Origin: Bacteroidota bacterium
GTDB lineage: Bacteria > Bacteroidota > Ignavibacteria > UBA10030 > SZUA-254
DNA length: 64,000 bases
Assembly: GCA_036522515.1 (NCBI GenBank)
Contig: DATDFQ010000056.1
Coordinates: 62,001-126,000 of the forward strand
Direction: 5' to 3'
In this document: positions 54,069 through 62,063 of the stretch, one piece after another
Numbering within the stretch: position 1 is the stretch's first letter
Layout of the letters: the number at the start of each line of letters is the position of its first letter
The notes under the pieces: generated by a model
Database searches by the model: none
The model's input: only the letters and a program-made list of their open reading frames with translations
Told to the model about the DNA's origin: nothing
Made by a program: the position numbers and the translations under genes

Positions 54069-54101
54069 TAAAAAGGCCGTGGGATTTGATCTCCACGGCC
54101 T
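54069..54101 (-). terminator. Intrinsic terminator of the pilin-like gene
   Basis: Minus strand: AGGCCGTGG and CCACGGCCT around a 10-base loop, then TTTTTATTTC. Confidence 0.85.
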
Positions 54102-54148
54102 GCCGTACTAAATTCCTGCGCGAAGGGGGCCCGTTCGAGCGGCGCTCT

Positions 54149-54529
54149 TTACCAACCTCCGTATGCGATGGACGTTTTTCCGCTATCATCGACGGTGCAC
54201 GTCGCGACCCAGGCCGTATTAATTTTGGATGTCCCGATGAGCACCACTTGCGAGACGGTGGGTGAGCCTGAGAGAGCGTAGGTGCCGTTGTCATCCGCCT
54301 GCATTTTGGAAGGTACCGAGTATCCGACGTATGAGTTGCTTCCGCCGCCCATCGTCGACGGGCGGATCTTGTACCCGAATGCGTCTGCCCCCAGATTCAC
54401 AAGACCGGTGGTCACAGAGTCCTTATTTGATTCGGTGCTCGAAGCTCCAAAAAGTCCGATGCCGACCGAAATAGCAATCCCAACGATAATTACGCCGAGA
54501 ACGATGAGAAGAATCTGTTGTTGTCCCAT
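54149..54529 (-). CDS. Type IV pilin-like small exported protein
   Basis: The 126-residue protein starts MGQQQILLIVLGVIIVGIAISVGIGLF. A very short head ending in Gly precedes a long hydrophobic helix, as in class III signal peptides, and a globular domain with Gly/Ser-rich loops follows. The Glu normally found at position +5 of mature pilins is absent. Similar 'MGQQQ' proteins are seen in Ignavibacteria-like genomes. No pilus assembly genes are in the window, and the gene stands alone with its own terminator. Confidence 0.7.
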   Translation of the reverse strand: MGQQQILLIVLGVIIVGIAISVGIGLFGASSTESNKDSVTTGLVNLGADAFGYKIRPSTMGGGSNSYVGYSVPSKMQADDNGTYALSGSPTVSQVVLIGTSKINTAWVATCTVDDSGKTSIAYGGW

Positions 54530-54566
54530 TGTCTTCCCTTTTTGATGATAAACGAACCTTTGATGG

Positions 54567-54605
54567 GTGGATATTCCGTTTTAGCTTTACGTGTAAAATA
54601 TCCAC
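54567..54605. promoter_or_regulatory. Inverted repeat upstream of the pilin-like gene
   Basis: GTGGATATT (54567-54575) and AATATCCAC (54597-54605), a perfect 9-base inverted repeat with 21 bases between, ending 38 bases before the ATG. It may be an operator or an mRNA leader hairpin. Confidence 0.5.
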
Positions 54606-54735
54606 TAATCCGCAGAAAAACGCTATTGCCCCCCCGTACTACCCAATTAGTGAAATCAACAGGTGAGAATCAAATCGAGTGGTCTGAATTCGCCCCCGGC
54701 TTACCCGGTTTCTTCGATTTTATTACGGCCTCCGT

Positions 54736-56367
54736 TTACTTCACAAGCAACATCGTTTGGATCTGTTGGAAATCGCCGCTCTCGAGGCGGTAGTAGTAGA
54801 CGCCGGCCGGCAGATCTCCGGCGTCGAACACGACCTCATGCTCTCCCGCCGGGAACGAGCCGGAAACAAGTGTGCGTACCTCGCGTCCGAGAGAGTCGTA
54901 CACTTTCAACTGGAGCCTCTCCCCGTTCGACGAAAACCTGATCCGCGTCGTCGGGTTGAAGGGATTCGGAAAATTCCCGAGCAATGCCATGCGGTAATCC
55001 GATCCGTCCGAGGGCTGCATCGTGCCGGCCTTGCTCCGCACAGGCGCGAGCAACGGATCGCCCTTCGGAGGCTCGCCGTCGGGTGTGATAAGCGGGACAG
55101 TCGGAAAATCCCTAAGAAGCACCGTTTGCAACTCGGCCTGGGAGACGCCGAACCACTCCTTCAGGAGCGAGGCGTAGACGGCCCTGAAGTCGTATTGCAT
55201 CGCCAGGTTGTCGTTGACCGTCGCGTTCGGCGGGATCACCGGATTGGTTCCGACAATCCCCGCGTGGACCTTGCGCCCGAAGATGAACATCGGGGCGGCG
55301 GTTCCATGGTCTGTGCCCGCGCTGGCGTTTGAGAGTATCCTTCTCCCGAATTCGGAGAAGGTCATGCCGATCACCCGGTCCTGGAGGCCCAGGAGTTTCA
55401 AATCGTCCTGGAACGCCGTAATCGCGACCGAGAGCTTGCCCAGCAGAGTCGCGTGTGTGCCCACATCGGTCCCGGTGTTCGTATCAACCTGCGACGAATG
55501 GGTGTCGAATCCCCCCATGTTGACGACATAGATCCTGGTCTTGAGCCCGCCCGAGATGAGTTGGGCCACGATCTTCAACTGATCCGCGAGGGAGTTCTGC
55601 CCGGATTGCGGATACATCGTCGAGTAGTTCTTGCCCTTGGCCGCGGCGGCCTGGATGACCGTCGCATACTGTTGAGTTTGCTGAACGACTTCGCGGATGA
55701 AGGTCAATTCGTGTCCGGCGGGCGTATTGGGTGCGGTGTCGACGCCGCCCGAGACGAGCTGGTAGAAGGAGGTCGGACTGGTAATTGCCATCCCCATCGA
55801 GACCGCCGGACCCTGGAGGACGGGTGATATCACCGACCCGATCTGGATCGCGACCGGGTCAGGCATCACGACGTTCGGATACCCATTGGGAAAATCGGGG
55901 TATTCCTGGTCAAGATAGCGCCCCACCCAGCCGTCCGGAACAATCTGGTTGTAATCGGACGCGCTCAGCCAGATGTCGGTTGCGCGGAAGTGCGAGAAAT
56001 TGGGGTTGGGGTACGTGACGCCCTGGACGACGCATAATTTGTTGGCGATGTAGAGGGATTGCAGCCCGGTCATCGAGGGATGGAGTCCCGTGGCATCGGT
56101 GAGCTTGAGGACCTTATTCTCCGGCAGCAGGATATTGCTCCGGGCGTTGGCGAGCGCGGAATACTCGTCGAGGGCGATCACGGTGTTCAGGCCGTCGTTC
56201 CCCCCGTTCATCTGGACGATCACAAGGACGTGGTCAGTCTCCGTCCCGGAAGCGACGAGCGCCTCGAGGTAACGCGAGCGGCCGTAGGCGCGGAAATTAT
56301 ATCCCCCCAGGAGGAGAGGGAGGATCGACACAGGGACCGAGCTTTTTATGAAATCGCGTCTCTTCAT
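54736..56367 (-). CDS. DUF1501 protein with type IX sorting domain
   Basis: The 543-residue product starts MKRRDFIKSS, a Tat-like start, followed by a hydrophobic stretch. The DUF1501 core (about residues 45-420) has 'VLVIVQMNGGNDGLNTVI', 'MGGFDTHSSQ', 'GMTFSEFGRR' and 'AGTDHGTAAPMFIFG', a sulfatase/alkaline-phosphatase-like fold with metal-binding Asp/His residues. The C-terminus has 'LGNFPNPFNPTTRIRF' and 'PAGVYYYRL', the type IX sorting domain. It follows the DUF1800 gene by 12 bases. Function of the family is unknown. Confidence 0.87.
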   Translation of the reverse strand: MKRRDFIKSSVPVSILPLLLGGYNFRAYGRSRYLEALVASGTETDHVLVIVQMNGGNDGLNTVIALDEYSALANARSNILLPENKVLKLTDATGLHPSMTGLQSLYIANKLCVVQGVTYPNPNFSHFRATDIWLSASDYNQIVPDGWVGRYLDQEYPDFPNGYPNVVMPDPVAIQIGSVISPVLQGPAVSMGMAITSPTSFYQLVSGGVDTAPNTPAGHELTFIREVVQQTQQYATVIQAAAAKGKNYSTMYPQSGQNSLADQLKIVAQLISGGLKTRIYVVNMGGFDTHSSQVDTNTGTDVGTHATLLGKLSVAITAFQDDLKLLGLQDRVIGMTFSEFGRRILSNASAGTDHGTAAPMFIFGRKVHAGIVGTNPVIPPNATVNDNLAMQYDFRAVYASLLKEWFGVSQAELQTVLLRDFPTVPLITPDGEPPKGDPLLAPVRSKAGTMQPSDGSDYRMALLGNFPNPFNPTTRIRFSSNGERLQLKVYDSLGREVRTLVSGSFPAGEHEVVFDAGDLPAGVYYYRLESGDFQQIQTMLLVK

Positions 56368-56379
56368 GGCGTCAGCCGG

Positions 56380-58098
56380 CTATGTCAACTGAAACTCAGC
56401 CATATCCATCATGAACTTGATCAAGGCCTGGAGTTTCGTCTTGACGGCGGCCAGTTTTGTCGCATTGGTCGGGTCCGCCTTGTAGGCATTCCACTCGTTG
56501 GTCCACTCGTAGTCCGGAAGGCCCGGGATCAGAGTGTCTTTCAGGAACGCCTTCTGGTTGTCAGTGATCGAGATCGGGAAAAGGATTTGCGAGAATTCCA
56601 GGACGATCTTGTTCGGATCGGACGGGTCGGATACCTGGTTTGCAAACGCGATGGGATCGATGACGATCTTGGTCCCGCTCGCGCTGTGACCGTTGCCGGC
56701 CATCGTATCGGTGAAGAGGTTTCTCTTCGGGAGCGTGTCCGAGTTAATCCAGAGCTCATAAAACTGCGGGATCTGATAAAACGCCGGCCATCCCGCGACA
56801 TTCGGAGGATCGCACGCATCGAGCTGCATGTTGGACGCCTGGGTCCGGAGGTAATTCCACTGCGCATATTGGGCCACCACGTTCGAGGAGTCGGGAAAGA
56901 CGACAGATGTCTGCCGGCACGCCCCGACGACGAAATGGAGAGGGTCCTTGATGATGCATCCGATGTTCACCGGGTCGTAAAAATGGGCGCTCTGGAACAA
57001 TGTCTGGAGGACGGGCTTCACCTCGTAGTTGTTCGACCGCAAAATGTCCGCCAGCGGAATGATGACCGTCGATTCGACGGTCGCGTCGATGAGGTAATAG
57101 ACAAACCACCGGTAGAGCTTCCTGCAGAGGAACCTTGCGGTCTCCGGCTGGGCGAAGATCATGTCCATCAGGCTGTCGACTTCATTCGCCCCCGCTGTGC
57201 CGGTCTGGCCCACGATCATCGTGTTGCCGTAATCGGAGGAAAATTGTTTGTTGGTGGCGTCGTGGCGGGAGGCGGTGAAATACGAAACAAGGTTTGTCCC
57301 GTCGTCCCGCCACCCGGTGAGGACGCGCGCAGCGGCCTGCACGTCGACTTCCGAATAATTCGTGTAGTTGCCCGGCGAGATCTCAGGGCCTTTTCCGATC
57401 GTGAAGAGTTCCTGCAGTTCGCGGGCGTAATTCTCATTGGGGTGCGCCGCGGTGCTCGTGTTTCCGTTCAAATACCGGAGCATCGCCGGATCGATCGTCA
57501 CCTGTTTGGCGAGGGTCTTGAAATTTCCGAGGGCGTATTGCCTCAGGAGTGCGAGGTACTTGTAGGAGAATCTGGCGTCGCTCACGACGTCGGCCTCGGT
57601 GACGAAGTTGTTGTGCCAGAACAACGTCATCCGTTCGCGGACGGAAATCGGCTGGCCGAGCATGAGCCCGATCCACCACGATTTGAGCGATGTCCGACGG
57701 GTGCCATCCGGATTGTTGCCGTTCGAGTTGAGCTTGGGGCTGTTGACCCAGGTCTGGCCGATCGGTACGTCGACGTCGGTGGAATTGGTGGTGACGGGCG
57801 GGTTGGGGGCGGCTGAATCGAGGAGCAATTGATTCACGATCTGGCTCATGCTGAGCCCGGTCACGCTCTGGATGTCGCTCCTCGTCACTCCGAACATCGT
57901 GCGGCGGAGGAGGTGCGCCACCTGGTCGGATCCCCACGGTCCGGAGTAGGGTTCGATCCCGGCCGTCGTTCGTGCTACTGTGGGAAGTTTCTTGTTGGCA
58001 AACTTGCTGATTCCGCCCGGGTCATCTACGGCGGGGAGGACTTCGACGTTGCGAAGTTTTGACTTGGAGGCCGATTCGAGAAAGGAACGCCGGTTCAT
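56380..58098 (-). CDS. DUF1800 protein
   Basis: The 572-residue protein begins MNRRSFLESASKSK and has the DUF1800 signatures 'VAHLLRRTMFGVTRSDI', 'RERMTLFWHNNFV', 'NENYARELQELFTIG' and 'PETARFLCRKLYRWFVYYL'. DUF1800 and DUF1501 genes are very often paired in Bacteroidota, Planctomycetes and Verrucomicrobia, and the proteins are probably exported together; their activity is unknown. Here the pair has its own promoter with a palindrome between -35 and -10. Confidence 0.9.
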   Translation of the reverse strand: MNRRSFLESASKSKLRNVEVLPAVDDPGGISKFANKKLPTVARTTAGIEPYSGPWGSDQVAHLLRRTMFGVTRSDIQSVTGLSMSQIVNQLLLDSAAPNPPVTTNSTDVDVPIGQTWVNSPKLNSNGNNPDGTRRTSLKSWWIGLMLGQPISVRERMTLFWHNNFVTEADVVSDARFSYKYLALLRQYALGNFKTLAKQVTIDPAMLRYLNGNTSTAAHPNENYARELQELFTIGKGPEISPGNYTNYSEVDVQAAARVLTGWRDDGTNLVSYFTASRHDATNKQFSSDYGNTMIVGQTGTAGANEVDSLMDMIFAQPETARFLCRKLYRWFVYYLIDATVESTVIIPLADILRSNNYEVKPVLQTLFQSAHFYDPVNIGCIIKDPLHFVVGACRQTSVVFPDSSNVVAQYAQWNYLRTQASNMQLDACDPPNVAGWPAFYQIPQFYELWINSDTLPKRNLFTDTMAGNGHSASGTKIVIDPIAFANQVSDPSDPNKIVLEFSQILFPISITDNQKAFLKDTLIPGLPDYEWTNEWNAYKADPTNATKLAAVKTKLQALIKFMMDMAEFQLT

Positions 58099-58169
58099 CA
58101 GATTCGCAGCCAGGGTAAGCCTCGATTATGCGATTCTTGCTGTGCGCGGGGCGGGCGACCGTACGTCGA

Positions 58170-58198
58170 AATATGTCACAATCTCAAGAGATTGTCAA
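58170..58198 (-). promoter_or_regulatory. Promoter of the DUF1800-DUF1501 operon
   Basis: On the minus strand: consensus TTGACA (58198-58193), 17 bases, CATATT (58175-58170). The leader is about 65 bases. Confidence 0.55.
58178..58195. promoter_or_regulatory. 18-bp palindrome lying between -35 and -10
   Basis: ACAATCTCAAGAGATTGT, a perfect 8-base inverted repeat with a 2-base centre, fills the promoter spacer and touches the -35. This is a classic place for a repressor or a spacer-twisting activator (MerR type). Confidence 0.6.
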
Positions 58199-58262
58199 GA
58201 CTCCTCTCAAATTCCACCCCCAAAAATACGTCTCCGGCACGATTTTCTTGATTAAATTTTCT

Positions 58263-60539
58263 TCATTTGCCCGCTGCCCGCACCTCGTTCACGATGGCCG
58301 TCGCGCGCCCGAGCTGCTCGGAGAAATTGCGCAACACACTGGCGACAACCTCCACCTGGTCGTCCGCCTCCTTCCAGTTTCGCTGCTCGATGGCTTCCCG
58401 CACGGCCGGAAGCGTCTTGACGCCGTACCCGGTGTAGGCTCCCGGCGCATAGACTTGATGAACGAACCAGGGGCGGCGGGGCAGGCCCTTTTCCGATGTG
58501 AGCGACCGTTCGGCGTGCATCAGAATATTGTCAAGGGAGTCGATCGTTGCGCGGGAAAGTGAAGCCGGATCGAGATCTTTGACCGCGGTTCCGAACTCCT
58601 TTGATTTCTGCTGAATCGCCGCAAGCGCGTTTTGCATCGGGGCAATGTTCAGATAGGGAACGGCGTCCTTCTCTTTCGGCGGCACATAGGTCTTTGTCGG
58701 ATCTGAGACCGCTTCGAGTGTCTTCTCTTTGAGTTCGAGATTGAGCTCATCCGTCTTGGTCCTCATATCGTCGGCGAGCTTTGAGAGTTCGTCGACATAC
58801 TTTCCGACGGTTTCGGCAAAATTTGAAAATTCAAAGGGGAGCAGGTCCGCGTCGGCGAGACGCAAGACGGCGCGGCCCCCCGTTTGCGCGAGGGCGATCC
58901 CGTACGAAAACGTCGGGTCGCCGAACCGTACATAGTGGTCGAAGGAATCATAGATCGAATGATACGATCCGCCGCCGTCCTCGCCGCCGTAGCCGAGGTT
59001 GAGCGACGCGATCCCGAGATGTTGAAGAAACGGAGTGTAATCGGATCCCGATCCCAGCGCCCCCATGCGGAGATCCTTCCGGTCCCGCGCCTCCTTCCGA
59101 TCGTCTCCGCTTGACTCGACGATCCGAAGCGCGCGGGTCCGGTCGGCGACGCTGATCTGCTTTTCCGGGTCCACGACCTCGCGTGCGACCTGGTTCATGA
59201 AACGCTCGAGCGTATGCGATCCGTCCATGAACAGGTACCCCCGCCCGTTGGAATCCGAATTGATGTAGACGACCGCCTTCTGCTTCAAAGCGTCCGCATG
59301 CGTTTCGACCCACTCCGTCGATCCGAGCAGGCCCGGCTCTTCGCCGTCCCACGCGCAATACTTGATTGTCCGTTTCGGCCTCCAGCCGGATTTGAGCAGA
59401 ACGCCGATCCCGCGTGCTTCCTCGAGTGTCGCGACCTGGCCGCTGATGGGATCGGAGGCGCCGTTCACCCAGGCGTCATGGTGATTCCCACGGATGATCC
59501 ACTCATCCGGATACTCGGATCCGTCTATTGTCGCGATAACGTCGTAAGCCGGAACAATATTCCAGTTGAATGCCACTTTGAGGTGAACTTTGGCGGGCCC
59601 GGGACCAACATGATAGGTGATCGGGAGAGCTCCGCGCCACGATTCAGCCGCCACCGGCCCGGCAAGAGCGCGAAGGAGCGGCAGGGCATCTCCGTACGGG
59701 ATCGGCAGCACAGGGATTTTCGTAAGGGTTTTCGCTTCCCCGATCTTGAGCCGCTTCGCGTCCTTCGTTGCGCCGATAAAGGGCGTCAGGGGATCGCCGG
59801 GATGGAGCGGCATATCGGCGACAGATCCGCGCTGTGCGCCGTAACCGCTGCGGTAGGCTCCCTTGGGATAGACGTCTCCCTGAAAATACCCGTCGTCGCG
59901 GGGATCCGAGTAGATGATACATCCGAGCGCGCCATGCTCTCCGGCCACTTTTGGTTTGATTCCGCGCCACGCCCCCCCGTACCGGGCGATGACGATTTTT
60001 CCCTTCACGTCGATCCCCAGCCGGTCGAGCTCTTCGTAATCGGCAGGAGTGCCATAATTGACGTAGACAAGCTCGCCCGCAACGTCTCCGTCGATTGAAT
60101 ACGCGTTATACACAGGGAGTTGCTCCGCCGTCTGACCGGAGGTCGAATCTTCGGGAATCGGCGGTTCTGCCAGTCTCGCATCGACCCTTTCCGGAAACGT
60201 CATCTCGAGCATTCTCGTCTTGGGGGTGGGGAAGAGAACATCGAATTCCTCGATGGTTGAATTAAATCCCCACGAGCGGTAGAGAGAATCCATGAACTCT
60301 GCGTTCGACTTGCAGTAGGCGGAACCGATATGGTGCGGTCTCGCGGCAAGCCGCTTCATCCAGGCCCGGAGGTCGTCCTTCCGGAGGGAGGAATCGAACC
60401 GGGATTCCAGGCGGCGCTGGTCTTCCGAAGTCGCATCGGAAAAACCGAGGAGTTGTTTGTCGGTCCCTCCCCGGGGAAGGGCGGGGGTGATCACGTGGTA
60501 ACCGAGGAGCAAGAACGCGATAAGAAGCGAATTTCTCAT
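58263..60539 (-). CDS. M28 peptidase, glutamate carboxypeptidase II/NAALADase-like
   Basis: The 758-residue product begins MRNSLLIAFLLLG (signal peptide); ATG 60539 with AGGA upstream is preferred to a TTG at 60563. It has the PSMA-like layout: a protease-associated domain ('GKIVIARYGGAWRGIK', 'GALGCIIYSDPRDDGYF'), an M28 zinc domain with 'GNHHDAWVNGASDPISG', the catalytic 'WDGEEPGLLGSTEW' and the last zinc His in 'GSYHSIYDSFDHY', and a C-terminal helical dimerisation domain. It should be a secreted co-catalytic zinc carboxypeptidase. Confidence 0.92.
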   Translation of the reverse strand: MRNSLLIAFLLLGYHVITPALPRGGTDKQLLGFSDATSEDQRRLESRFDSSLRKDDLRAWMKRLAARPHHIGSAYCKSNAEFMDSLYRSWGFNSTIEEFDVLFPTPKTRMLEMTFPERVDARLAEPPIPEDSTSGQTAEQLPVYNAYSIDGDVAGELVYVNYGTPADYEELDRLGIDVKGKIVIARYGGAWRGIKPKVAGEHGALGCIIYSDPRDDGYFQGDVYPKGAYRSGYGAQRGSVADMPLHPGDPLTPFIGATKDAKRLKIGEAKTLTKIPVLPIPYGDALPLLRALAGPVAAESWRGALPITYHVGPGPAKVHLKVAFNWNIVPAYDVIATIDGSEYPDEWIIRGNHHDAWVNGASDPISGQVATLEEARGIGVLLKSGWRPKRTIKYCAWDGEEPGLLGSTEWVETHADALKQKAVVYINSDSNGRGYLFMDGSHTLERFMNQVAREVVDPEKQISVADRTRALRIVESSGDDRKEARDRKDLRMGALGSGSDYTPFLQHLGIASLNLGYGGEDGGGSYHSIYDSFDHYVRFGDPTFSYGIALAQTGGRAVLRLADADLLPFEFSNFAETVGKYVDELSKLADDMRTKTDELNLELKEKTLEAVSDPTKTYVPPKEKDAVPYLNIAPMQNALAAIQQKSKEFGTAVKDLDPASLSRATIDSLDNILMHAERSLTSEKGLPRRPWFVHQVYAPGAYTGYGVKTLPAVREAIEQRNWKEADDQVEVVASVLRNFSEQLGRATAIVNEVRAAGK

Positions 60540-60596
60540 GAAGAATCCTGTGAGGTGGTTCAATCGTTGACCCTGCTACGGAGGAAAATCGATTTC

Positions 60597-60625
60597 AAAG
60601 TAGACATTAATTTGAGAACTATCAA
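60597..60625 (-). promoter_or_regulatory. Candidate promoter of the M28 peptidase gene
   Basis: On the minus strand: TTGATA (60625-60620), 17 bases, TACTTT (60602-60597). The leader is about 50 bases. Confidence 0.5.
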
Positions 60626-60644
60626 ATCAGGGTGCCCGTCATCC

Positions 60645-60821
60645 CTAGCGCACCATGTCATCCTGAGCGCAGCGAAGGATCTCCCATCCACGGAGATGAC
60701 GTTCTGAGGATTCAGTAGGCGCAGCCTTCAGGCTGCGTTCCCTTGTTCCCACGCCCTACGCGGGTTAAACTCCGCGAAGTATCTCTCCCCTCGTCATCCC
60801 GACATGTCTTAGGTCGGGATC
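60645..60821. repeat. Block of family B, A and C repeats
   Basis: A short family B copy (GTCATCCTGAGCGCAGCGAAG ... GAGATGAC, 60657-60700), a family A variant (GCGCAGCC-ttca-GGCTGCG, about 60720) and an ATCCCGAC/GTCGGGAT hairpin (60796-60821) that abuts the M48 stop codon. Confidence 0.75.
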
Positions 60822-62063
60822 TTAATTCTTTCCGCTGGTCCGGATCGCCTTGATCCTCTCCAGAATCGGCGGGTGCGAATAATTCATGAACACATAGAGC
60901 GGATGGGGAGTCAGATGCGAGAGATTGTCGACGGAGAGCTTCTTGAGAGCGTCGATCATCGGTTGCGTTCCACGGGTGGTTTCGACGGCAAATCGATCCG
61001 CTTCGAATTCATTGTGCCGTGAAAAAATGTGCATCAGGATGGAAATGATAAACTCAATCGGCGTATAGAGCATCCCGAAAAAGAGCATCCCCGCGTAAAC
61101 GGACTGATGCTCCATGAAAAAGGCGTCAAACAGGCCGCGCTCGCTGAGGAAGAGGGAGAGGAGGTAGAACATAATTCCCATCTGAAGCATGCTGAGGGCA
61201 AGGCCCTTGAGGATGTGTTTCTTCTTGTAATGGCCGATCTCGTGAGCAAGGACCGCAACCAGTTCGGCGGCGGAGTGTTTTGCGACGAGGGTATCGAAGA
61301 GCGCAATCCGTTTGTGATTTCCGAACCCGGTAAAAAACGCGTTCGATTTGCTGGAGCGCTTCGACCCGTCCATGATGAAGACGTTCTCAAGCACGAAGCG
61401 CACCGAGCTTGCATACGCGAGGATCGAATCCCTCAACTCGCCCGGCTGGAGCGGCGTGAATTTGTTGAACAGCGGCATGATCCAGGTCGGCGCCACGAAC
61501 TGGATGAAGAGCGTGAAGGAGGCCGCCGCGATCCAGCAGTAGAGCCACGCGGAAGCGCCCGCATATTCAAAGAGGGCGAGAAGGCCCGCCAGGAGAGGGC
61601 CCCCCAGCAACGATGCGAGGAGGAGTCCTTTCACGCGGTCGGAGACAAACGTGCGGAGGGTCGTCTTGTTAAATCCGAATCTCTGCTCGATCACAAAGGT
61701 CGAATAGATCGTGAACGGAAGTGCAAGGATCGCCCTGGCGGACAGAAGTACTGCGATATAGATGGCCCCAGTGAGAATGACGTTCACGTTCAATCCCCGA
61801 ACGATCAGGTCCAGCCAGTTGAATCCCCCGGCGAACCAGAACAGCAGGATGATCCCCAGGTTGACCGTGGATGTGATGATGCCAAACAGCGTACGCACGC
61901 GGGTGTACTCCTGCGCTTTCCGGTACGCCTCCGGTGTAAACATCCCGGTAAACTCTTCGGGGAGCTTGCCGGCAAGCGTCCCGAGATTGAGAATATCGGC
62001 CAGGAGATTCATTCCGTATTCGAGCAGGAGGGCGCCGAGGATGACGAACGGATAGAGGTTCAT
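60822..62063 (-). CDS. M48 peptidase, CAAX-protease Ste24-like
   Basis: The 413-residue membrane protein has about seven hydrophobic segments. The cytoplasmic zinc site HEIGH ('VAVLAHEIGHYKKKH') is followed by the third ligand in 'NEFEADRFAVE', as in Ste24/HtpX enzymes. 'TGFGNHKRIALFDTLV' is also characteristic. In bacteria these enzymes handle membrane-protein quality control. The ATG overlaps the stop of the TPR protein gene by 4 bases, so they are coupled. Confidence 0.92.
   Translation of the reverse strand: MNLYPFVILGALLLEYGMNLLADILNLGTLAGKLPEEFTGMFTPEAYRKAQEYTRVRTLFGIITSTVNLGIILLFWFAGGFNWLDLIVRGLNVNVILTGAIYIAVLLSARAILALPFTIYSTFVIEQRFGFNKTTLRTFVSDRVKGLLLASLLGGPLLAGLLALFEYAGASAWLYCWIAAASFTLFIQFVAPTWIMPLFNKFTPLQPGELRDSILAYASSVRFVLENVFIMDGSKRSSKSNAFFTGFGNHKRIALFDTLVAKHSAAELVAVLAHEIGHYKKKHILKGLALSMLQMGIMFYLLSLFLSERGLFDAFFMEHQSVYAGMLFFGMLYTPIEFIISILMHIFSRHNEFEADRFAVETTRGTQPMIDALKKLSVDNLSHLTPHPLYVFMNYSHPPILERIKAIRTSGKN

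Noticed and set aside
56059-57816. A 585-codon open frame opposite DUF1501 and DUF1800
   Set aside because: It spans two real genes on the other strand and the gap between them; no recognisable motif or ribosome site.
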